From assembly GCA_017382615.1 (NCBI GenBank), contig JAFNZX010000016.1:1-6110 (forward strand): 6,110 nt of DNA. The letters run 5' to 3'. Positions within the stretch are counted from its first letter, which is position 1; each line of letters starts with the position of its first letter. Below the pieces are notes generated by a model. It worked only from the letters and a program-made list of their open reading frames with translations, searched no databases and was not told where the DNA came from. The position numbers and the translations under genes are program-made. Origin of the DNA: Clostridia bacterium. GTDB lineage: Bacteria > Bacillota > Clostridia > Oscillospirales > CAG-272. Shown here in pieces: positions 1 to 4,834 of this stretch.

Positions 1-128
1 GAAGAGGAAACAAGTGTCCGAAGTAGCAATCTGCAACAAAGCTACCTTATGCGACAAGCCCCGTTTGAAAGACGGACGGGTTTCGGTATCTACCCCTACG
101 ATGTGCTGGGTCTCTTTGCGAGATCGAC
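1..128 (+). other. Broken upstream part of the decarboxylase reading frame
   Basis: No single frame carries the decarboxylase through this stretch. The frame of the downstream fragment has stops at 24-26 (TAG) and 66-68 (TGA). The first frame is open from the left edge to a TAG at 136-138. Reading in pieces gives a more sensible protein: the second frame up to about base 92 (LKDGRVSVSTP), then the first frame (PYDVLGLFA, about 91-120), then the third frame from about 120 (EIDVRIEAGE). The stitched residues look like the helix and linker expected just before the C-terminal domain. The join near base 119 needs only one extra base. This suggests at least two frameshifts, either real decay or sequence error at the edge. 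The stitching is by eye and uncertain. Confidence 0.4.
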
Positions 129-431
129 GTGCGTATAGAGGCAGGTGAGTCCGCCTATACCCCTGCCTTGCCGCGGCTGCATACCGTATATGCGCCTTGG
201 CAGATTGCCGATCTGCCGCGCGTGGACGTGCCGATTGCAAGTGCGGACGGATACGTAGCAGCAGAGTACGTGTGGGCGTACCCTCCGGGAATTCCGCTCA
301 TCGTACCCGGTGAATACGTGGATGACGCGCTGCTGACCGCCCTTGCCGCCATGCAAGACGCGGGCACCGAGCTGCACAGCACGCACGGCGGCATGCCCGA
401 AACATTGTACGTTGTGGAGGAACACGAATGA
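129..431 (+). CDS. Orn/Lys/Arg decarboxylase C-terminal domain fragment (5' part missing or frameshifted)
   Basis: The roughly 100 readable residues match the C-terminal domain of the PLP-dependent Orn/Lys/Arg decarboxylase family (aspartate aminotransferase fold), which decarboxylates basic amino acids in polyamine or related metabolism. The signature is AAEYVWAYPPGIPLIVPGEY (about residues 45-64), equivalent to the AEFVYPYPPGIPLLVPGE segment of the family. Intact members have several hundred residues and a PLP-lysine domain upstream; none of that is in the window. The nominal start is a GTG at 129 with no convincing ribosome binding site, so it is probably not a real start: coding similarity continues back to about base 117, where the frame breaks. 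The TGA stop at 429-431 overlaps the next start as ATGA, which implies translational coupling and one operon. If the frameshift is real this is a pseudogene or a separate C-terminal domain; if a sequence error, it is the end of a normal enzyme. Confidence 0.65.
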   Translation: MRIEAGESAYTPALPRLHTVYAPWQIADLPRVDVPIASADGYVAAEYVWAYPPGIPLIVPGEYVDDALLTALAAMQDAGTELHSTHGGMPETLYVVEEHE

Positions 432-1498
432 GCAACACACTTCATTTTCACTACGACTTTATTCCGAGCGAGATCCTTGATCCCGCAACCCGAGAGCAGC
501 GCATTGCGCAAATGAAATCTGCGGGCGTGGAAACCGTTTGGCTGGATACCTATGCTTATGGCAACGTGCTTGCGTCGCGCAAAGAAACGCTGGCGGCAAA
601 AAGCCTGCTTGAAAGCCACGGCTTTTGCGTGCAAGCTCTGACCGTGCCCGTCGGACACGGTGGCGGTGCGCTGAACGGTGGTGCGGGTGACCCCGGTATT
701 CCTGCACGTTGGCAGGGAAGAATCAATGCGCAGGGGCAGGTCGTACCCTTTACCTCCTGCGTGCGCTGCGAAAGTATGATCAAGGAAAGCCGCGACGTGG
801 CAGAGGAGCTTGCGGACATGGGCTTTACGCAGCTTTTTTACGATGACGACTTGCGCGTCGGCCCTTGGGGACAGGCGCTGCAGGGCTGCTGCTGCGGGGC
901 TTGCATGCAGGCGTTTTACCAAAAATATCCGCGCTACGCGCACTTGACCGCGCCCGAGATTTTTGCAAACGCCACCGAAGGCGACGATCTTTGGTGCGCA
1001 TGGAGCGACGTGCAATGCGACGCGATTTTGCAATTTATCGAAAAGACCGTGCCCGACGGTATGACGCCCGGCATTATGGTCATGCACAACGGCGACCGCA
1101 GACACGGCGTGGACATCGCGCGCCTCAAAGCCGCGTTCCCGCAGCTGCTTGTCCGTGTGGGCGAAGCGCATTTTGAGGATGCGAGCTTTACGCAGGCGGG
1201 AGCAGAGCAGGCGATTACCAATTCCATTCAAACGCACCTTAGCCTTGTCGGCAACGTGCGCGATGCGTTCAGTGAGTCCACGGTGTACCCCGAAAACGCG
1301 CTCTCTCCCGAGAATCTGGTGCAAAAGCTGCGCCTGGAAATTCGCGCGGGCTTGCGCAATCTCTACCTCATGAGCGGATTTTTCTTTCTGGCAGAGCCCT
1401 ACTGGCAAGCCATTGCCGCAGCGCGCCCCGAGCTGGAAGAGCTGGCGCAGAGTGCGACTGACGAACGATGCGCGAAAGAATTTATCTGGCAAATTTAA
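428..1498 (+). CDS. Conserved hypothetical protein, probable TIM-barrel glycosidase-like domain
   Basis: This 356-residue cytoplasmic protein has no signal peptide and no membrane segment. I do not recognise a named family with certainty. The beta/alpha rhythm fits a TIM barrel of the glycoside-hydrolase-like kind: an N-terminal HFHYDFIPSEI, an early strand VETVWLDTYAYG (35-46), a strand ending in acidic residues FYDDDLRVGPWG (137-148), GIMVMHNGD (215-223) and LLVRVGEAHFED (240-251). Two cysteine pairs, CVRC (111-114) and CCCGAC (154-159), flank the acidic strand and could bind a metal. Such acidic strand ends plus a Cys cluster occur in GH42-like or uncharacterised hydrolase-like proteins, but catalytic residues cannot be assigned. 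The ATG at 428 is supported by GGAGG at 416-420 with 7 bases between, and it overlaps the previous stop. The CotH lipoprotein gene follows after 25 bp. Carbohydrate activity is an inference from fold alone. Confidence 0.72.
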   Translation: MSNTLHFHYDFIPSEILDPATREQRIAQMKSAGVETVWLDTYAYGNVLASRKETLAAKSLLESHGFCVQALTVPVGHGGGALNGGAGDPGIPARWQGRINAQGQVVPFTSCVRCESMIKESRDVAEELADMGFTQLFYDDDLRVGPWGQALQGCCCGACMQAFYQKYPRYAHLTAPEIFANATEGDDLWCAWSDVQCDAILQFIEKTVPDGMTPGIMVMHNGDRRHGVDIARLKAAFPQLLVRVGEAHFEDASFTQAGAEQAITNSIQTHLSLVGNVRDAFSESTVYPENALSPENLVQKLRLEIRAGLRNLYLMSGFFFLAEPYWQAIAAARPELEELAQSATDERCAKEFIWQI

Positions 1499-1523
1499 CT
1501 TTGTATTATGATGGAGGACCGAT

Positions 1524-3962
1524 ATGAAACCGATCCGAAAGCTACATATATTATGTGCCCTGATGGCACTTTGCTTGCTGCTTGGCGCGTGCTCCGGACA
1601 AGTACTTAACGAAGAGCAGACGAGCGGCGAGGAGAGCACGACAGAAATTTACGTGCCCGACGAGCAATATCCCACGGCAGCCGATCTTGACCGGGATGCG
1701 GATTTTTCCAAGCTGATCATTTCCTCAGTATACGCGGGATCAACGGGCAAAAACGCACCCGTGGCGTACAACTACGTTTGCTTTTATAATACCGGCAGGG
1801 TAGACCTTGCGTTAGAGGGACTTTCCATCTTTGTCTGCGGCGGTGATTACGTCTGGCACGAATACCCGCTGCCCTTTGGCGCAAACATTCCCGCGGGAGG
1901 CTACTACCTCGTGCAGGGGCAGGCAACCGAAACCGAGCTTGCACAGCCCGCCCTGCAGATCGATCAAGCCGACGCCATTCGTCCGAACATGCTACTGACC
2001 ACCACCGATTTGCGCCTTGTCATAGCACCCGTGGGTACTGCCTTGCAAAATGACCGACCGATCGGCGGGCAGAGCGGCGTGGTGGATTACCTGTCCGCGC
2101 ACACCGTTGACAGCGGCGCGATCCGCAATTACGTCAGCGGAGCATCCAAGAGCACGCTGATCCGCCGCGACGCGGATTCACCCTTTGCGCCCTTTGATAC
2201 CGTTGATCTGACGCTGGCGTCTACTGCCATGCTGCGACAGATCCGTCCGCAGACAAGCAAGGGGGACGTCAATACCACCGTGCACACTATGGCGGCAGAG
2301 GTCGTATTCTCGCATCAGAGCGGATTTTACGACGAGGAATTTTCGCTTACCATGACCGCGCCTGCGGGATATACCGTGTTTTATACGATCAACGGCGCAG
2401 ATCCGCGTACTGTGCTTGCAAAGCAGTATGCAGACCCCGTTTTGCTGACCGACACCACGCAAATGGCGTGGGGCGAGCTGACGCAGAACAATATTCTCGC
2501 CATGGGCAATACCTTCTCGCCCAACGTGCTCTCGCAAATGGGCGCGTGGACGGTGCGCGCCTATGCGACCAACGGTAAGAATTCCACCCCCGTGACCACG
2601 CAGACCTATTTTGTGGGCAAGGATATCCGCGCGGACGAGTTGGACGTATTCTGCCTTGCCGTACAGCCCGAGGATTTCATCAGTACCGACCCGACGGGCA
2701 AGAATATTTACATGAATTTCTCGGAGGGGCACGAGCGTATCGGTGCGTACCTGGAATACATTACCGATAACACCTGCGAATTTTCTTCTTTCGTGGAGAT
2801 CGCGCTCAACGGTAAGGGCTCGCTCGGTATGACCGAAAAATCCTTCCGTATTCTGTTCCGCGAGAACGCAAATCCCGAGGTTTCGGAGAATCTGAACGCA
2901 TTTAATTACAACATCTTTGGCGAATATGCAACCCCCACCGCAACGGGGGACGATACCGTATATTACCGCAGACTGCTGCTCCGCAACGGCGGCGGTGACA
3001 ACTCGGGCTGCACCATTTCGCGCTCGCATATCGGTGACGCGTACATCGCCCGCCTTGATTCCAAGCTGCATGCCGAGAGCATGGCGTACAAGCCGGTGTT
3101 CGTGTTCATCAACGGCGAGTTCTGGGGCATTTACAACGCGCGCGAACGCTTTGACGAAAAATATTTTGAAACTATCTACGGCGTGTCCGAGGAAGACCTT
3201 GCAGTTCTTGAGTGCCCGTACCCCATTCCCGTGGTCAAGTTTGAGTACCTGCTGACACACGGAGAGCAGCGTGACGCGGATGAATTCAACGCGCTGTTCA
3301 AATACGCGCAGCAAAACGACCTCTCCGATCCCGTGCATTACAAGTACGTTTGTGACCGCGTGGATACCGATAACTTGATCGACTATTTCTGCGCACAGAT
3401 CTATCTCAACTGCAGCGACTGGCCCAACAATAACGTCAAGGTCTGGCGCAACAGTAACCCCAACAGCATTTCGGGGCAGGACACCAAGTGGCGTTTTTGC
3501 GTGGTGGATACCGACCACGGTGTGGGACTGAATTCCAACGTGGATACCAATTTGCACCATGCTGTGGGAAATGGCTCGGTCATCGGTATTCTGATCAACG
3601 GGCTGATGGGTAATCCCGAGTTCCGCGAGCGGTTTTTGATGCGCTATATCTGGCTGACCGAGGTGTATTACGCACCCGAGGCGTCGGGACCCATTCTGGA
3701 AGAGATCGTGGACACGGTCGCACCCGTTATGCAGCTGCAGCTGGATCGCTGGAAGTGCACCGACGGCACGGCAACGCCCTACGACGGTGCAAGACCCTCG
3801 TGGATGTACTATATCAACGTCATCCGCGACTATATCGAAAAACGCCCCGCAGTTGCCAAGGTGCAGCTCAAGGAACGTTACCATCTCTCCGAGGAAGAGT
3901 ATGTGCGCCTGCTTGAAAAAGCAGTTGCCCTGTGGGGAGCAGAGAGCTATCTGCTGCAATAA
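1524..3962 (+). CDS. CotH kinase family lipoprotein with lamin-tail and chitobiase-C-like domains
   Basis: This 812-residue exported lipoprotein has basic residues (K2, R5, K6), a hydrophobic stretch, then lipobox LGAC with Cys23 as the lipidated residue, followed by an acidic linker. Domains by eye: lamin-tail (LTD) fold about 62-230 (LIISSVYAG, IPAGGYYLVQGQ and a closing LIRRDADSPFAPFD); chitobiase/hexosaminidase C-terminal-like beta domain about 258-366 (FYTINGADPRT); CotH kinase domain about 375-760. CotH hallmarks are RNGGGDN (487-493), FINGEFWGIYNARERFDEKY (528-547) and WRFCVVDTDHGVGL, with Asp662 and Asp664 as likely metal-binding or catalytic residues. CotH proteins are atypical protein kinases; Bacillus CotH phosphorylates spore coat proteins. 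Here the lipid anchor and carbohydrate-domain-like modules suggest an outer-surface role, which is inference. GGAGG at 1513-1517 lies 6 bases before the ATG. It sits in a run with the gene before (25 bp) and after (17 bp). No frameshift is seen. Confidence 0.9.
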   Translation: MKPIRKLHILCALMALCLLLGACSGQVLNEEQTSGEESTTEIYVPDEQYPTAADLDRDADFSKLIISSVYAGSTGKNAPVAYNYVCFYNTGRVDLALEGLSIFVCGGDYVWHEYPLPFGANIPAGGYYLVQGQATETELAQPALQIDQADAIRPNMLLTTTDLRLVIAPVGTALQNDRPIGGQSGVVDYLSAHTVDSGAIRNYVSGASKSTLIRRDADSPFAPFDTVDLTLASTAMLRQIRPQTSKGDVNTTVHTMAAEVVFSHQSGFYDEEFSLTMTAPAGYTVFYTINGADPRTVLAKQYADPVLLTDTTQMAWGELTQNNILAMGNTFSPNVLSQMGAWTVRAYATNGKNSTPVTTQTYFVGKDIRADELDVFCLAVQPEDFISTDPTGKNIYMNFSEGHERIGAYLEYITDNTCEFSSFVEIALNGKGSLGMTEKSFRILFRENANPEVSENLNAFNYNIFGEYATPTATGDDTVYYRRLLLRNGGGDNSGCTISRSHIGDAYIARLDSKLHAESMAYKPVFVFINGEFWGIYNARERFDEKYFETIYGVSEEDLAVLECPYPIPVVKFEYLLTHGEQRDADEFNALFKYAQQNDLSDPVHYKYVCDRVDTDNLIDYFCAQIYLNCSDWPNNNVKVWRNSNPNSISGQDTKWRFCVVDTDHGVGLNSNVDTNLHHAVGNGSVIGILINGLMGNPEFRERFLMRYIWLTEVYYAPEASGPILEEIVDTVAPVMQLQLDRWKCTDGTATPYDGARPSWMYYINVIRDYIEKRPAVAKVQLKERYHLSEEEYVRLLEKAVALWGAESYLLQ

Positions 3963-3979
3963 TCAATAAGGAGAAAAAC

Positions 3980-4309
3980 ATGCTGTTTGTCACCGCACAA
4001 CAATTTTTCGATGGTGCAGCAGGCGCAAAGCGACTGGATCGACAAGAGGAGATCTCGTGCGTCGCACGCATGCGGGCAGGGGACACCGAGGCTAAGGATG
4101 CCTTAGTGCAAGGCTACCTACCCTTTGTTGCCGCAAGCGTCAAAAGAGTCAGTACGGGCGAGCCCTCGCTGGAGCTGATCTGCCGCTTCGTTTGTACCTT
4201 GGAGCGAGAGGTCGAGGCGTTTGACTTTTCGCAAGAGCGCGAGCCCTTTACACACCGCCTAAGCCTTGCGCTCAGAAAGACAACCGCGGAGTATATTGCG
4301 GATCAGTAA
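3980..4309 (+). CDS. Small sigma-70 region 1.2/2-like protein, lacking regions 3 and 4
   Basis: The 109 residues follow the order of sigma-70 regions 1.2 to 2: LDRQEEI (19-25) then MRAGDTEAKDALVQGYLPFV (31-50) correspond to the 'aGdeeAr..L...Nl.lV' block; KR (55-56), SLELICRF (63-70) and VEAFDFSQEREPFTHRLSLA (78-97) match 'sledLiqeG..gL..AvekFD...g..FstYa'. The protein stops at YIADQ, where a real sigma factor would enter region 3. Key features are weakened: the LIQEG core-binding motif reads LICRF and the WW dyad used for promoter melting is missing. It is therefore unlikely to be a working sigma factor; a sigma decoy, a regulator binding RNA polymerase, or a relic is possible (inference). 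The ATG at 3980 is preferred over an in-frame upstream GTG/ATG-like start at 3932, because AAGGAG (3968-3973) sits 6 bases before it and the earlier start would lie inside the CotH gene. The terminator follows 9 bases after the stop. Confidence 0.72.
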   Translation: MLFVTAQQFFDGAAGAKRLDRQEEISCVARMRAGDTEAKDALVQGYLPFVAASVKRVSTGEPSLELICRFVCTLEREVEAFDFSQEREPFTHRLSLALRKTTAEYIADQ

Positions 4310-4318
4310 CTGAAAAAT

Positions 4319-4352
4319 AAATCCCGTGACCGAAAAATGGTCACGGGATTTT
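4319..4352 (+). terminator. Intrinsic terminator ending the CotH/sigma-like gene run
   Basis: A perfect 13-bp stem (4319-4331 with 4339-4351, core ATCCCGTGACC / GGTCACGGGAT) closes a 7-base A-rich loop (4332-4338) and ends in TTTT (4349-4352), partly inside the stem. A-rich sequence (TGAAAAATAA) lies just upstream, so the hairpin has some bidirectional character. It begins 9 bases after the stop of the sigma-like gene and separates that run from the SCIFF cassette. Confidence 0.88.
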
Positions 4353-4479
4353 GCGATCACGGAGAGGATGTGTCTCTCCCATATTTATCCGTAGGGCGGG
4401 GGCTTGCTCCCGCAGCGCATCCTTGAGTATGTATAACCGTAGGCGAGAGAATTTCGTCTATGCCGAAATATGTGATCGC
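4353..4479. repeat. Nested inverted-repeat element of about 127 bp (REP/MITE-like or structured RNA)
   Basis: The outer arms are exact 8-bp inverted repeats, GCGATCAC (4353-4360) and GTGATCGC (4472-4479). Inside, AGGATG (4365-4370) pairs with CATCCT (4418-4423), enclosing the GC-rich hairpin at 4396-4413. A second internal stem pairs 4439-4446 with 4454-4461 (8 bp, two G-U pairs). A competing small hairpin, GGAGAG (4361-4366) with CTCTCC (4374-4379), uses some of the same bases. CCGTAGG occurs twice, at 4389-4395 and 4437-4443. No coding frame in it looks real. There is no obvious target-site duplication. It could be a composite palindromic repeat or a folded RNA; the sequence alone does not decide. 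Confidence 0.45.
4391..4413. repeat. REP-like GC-rich palindrome
   Basis: GTAGGGCGGGGGCTTGCTCC followed by CGC forms a hairpin, 4396-4402 with 4407-4413 (7 bp, one G-T pair), with a CTTG loop. From memory, palindromes of this GTAGGG-CGGGGGC-TTGC-TCCCGC kind recur between genes in many gut Clostridia, so this is probably one copy of a dispersed intergenic repeat. Only one copy is in the window, so repetition cannot be shown here. Confidence 0.5.
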
Positions 4480-4506
4480 CCGCGTCCTTTGTCATACTTG
4501 TTCTAC

Positions 4507-4522
4507 ACTTCATCACTTCATC
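4507..4522. repeat. Two tandem copies of ACTTCATC
   Basis: Two exact adjacent 8-bp copies (4507-4514 and 4515-4522) lie 28 bp upstream of the -35 box of the scfA promoter. They could be a regulator site or chance; no known operator is recognised. The rest of 4480-4549 is AT-rich, with a T6 run at about 4533-4538, and shows no gene. Confidence 0.4.
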
Positions 4523-4549
4523 ATTTGTGCTGTTTTTTCTCACAACCTA

Positions 4550-4578
4550 TTGACAAAAACCTACAACGATGATATAAT
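4550..4578 (+). promoter_or_regulatory. Consensus sigma-A promoter of scfA
   Basis: Both hexamers are perfect: TTGACA at 4550-4555 and TATAAT at 4573-4578, with a 17-bp spacer. The expected transcription start is near 4585, giving a short 5' leader of about 30 bases. This fits strong, housekeeping-type expression of the peptide gene. The AAGGAG ribosome binding site at 4602-4607 lies 9 bases before the ATG. Confidence 0.93.
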
Positions 4579-4616
4579 ACATCTGTTAAGCTTATTTCTA
4601 TAAGGAGAAAATTATC

Positions 4617-4763
4617 ATGAAGAGAATTCAGACTATCCAGACCCGTGATCTCGCTAAGAGCGTAAACAACGGTGGTTGCGGCGAGTGCCAGACCTCCTGC
4701 CAGTCCGCTTGCAAGACCTCTTGCGGCGTTGCTAACCAGGAGTGCGAGGCTAACAAGGACTAA
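4617..4763 (+). CDS. scfA: Six-cysteine ranthipeptide SCIFF precursor
   Basis: A 48-residue RiPP precursor, too short for most gene finders. The leader is MKRIQTIQTRDLAKSVNNGG (1-20), with the KRIQTIQTR start typical of SCIFF, followed by a core with exactly six cysteines at 21, 24, 28, 32, 36 and 43 (CGEC, SCQSACKTSC, NQEC). This matches the family 'six cysteines in forty-five residues'. The neighbouring maturase makes thioether cross-links from Cys sulfur to backbone carbons of acceptor residues. Position 37, just after Cys36, is Gly here; characterised SCIFF peptides have Thr there, linked to Cys32 (from memory of the Thermoanaerobacter and Clostridium thermocellum systems). No double-Gly cleavage site or dedicated exporter is visible; Gly19-Gly20 lie right before the core, but cleavage there is not shown. 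Codons are biased to GCT, AAC, AAG and TGC, unlike the neighbours, consistent with high expression. The biological role of SCIFF is unknown. Confidence 0.96.
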   Translation: MKRIQTIQTRDLAKSVNNGGCGECQTSCQSACKTSCGVANQECEANKD

Positions 4764-4775
4764 TTTGATAAGTCC

Positions 4776-4817
4776 AACGATCGGGGCTGGGGCGAAATGC
4801 CCAAGCCCCGATGTTTT
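4776..4817 (+). terminator. Hairpin (partial terminator/attenuator) between scfA and scfB
   Basis: ATCGGGGCT (4780-4788) pairs exactly with AGCCCCGAT (4804-4812). After one G/A mismatch, GGGC (4790-4793) pairs with GCCC (4799-4802) around a GAAAT loop. AAC (4776-4778) can extend the stem with GTT (4813-4815) past one bulged G. The downstream T tract is short (TTTT at 4814-4817, then ATG), so termination is probably partial. In peptide cassettes such a hairpin leaves abundant precursor message and little enzyme message; it may also protect the 3' end of the scfA transcript. Confidence 0.85.
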
Positions 4818-4834
4818 ATGAAAGGATATGAAAA

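Noticed and set aside
155..1639. Long open frame on the - strand opposite the barrel-like gene (494 codons)
   Set aside because: It is antisense to genes with clear family motifs and good ribosome binding sites; it is basic and Cys/His/Arg-rich as expected for a shadow frame of GC-rich coding sequence.
2178..3959. Long open frame on the - strand opposite the CotH gene (593 codons)
   Set aside because: The + strand carries unmistakable CotH, lamin-tail and lipobox motifs; the antisense frame has no recognisable domain or start signal.
3932..3979. Upstream in-frame extension of the sigma-like gene
   Set aside because: It overlaps the end of the CotH gene and lacks a ribosome binding site, while the ATG at 3980 has AAGGAG at ideal spacing.
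4353..4479. CRISPR array, tRNA or known riboswitch in the gene-free gap
   Set aside because: There are no regularly spaced direct repeats, no cloverleaf with a CCA end or T-loop, and no riboswitch core that I recognise.
4351..4572. Small open frame on the + strand across the intergenic gap (73 codons)
   Set aside because: It begins in the terminator tail, runs through palindromic repeats and the promoter, has no ribosome binding site and gives a low-complexity Arg/Ser/Cys-rich product.
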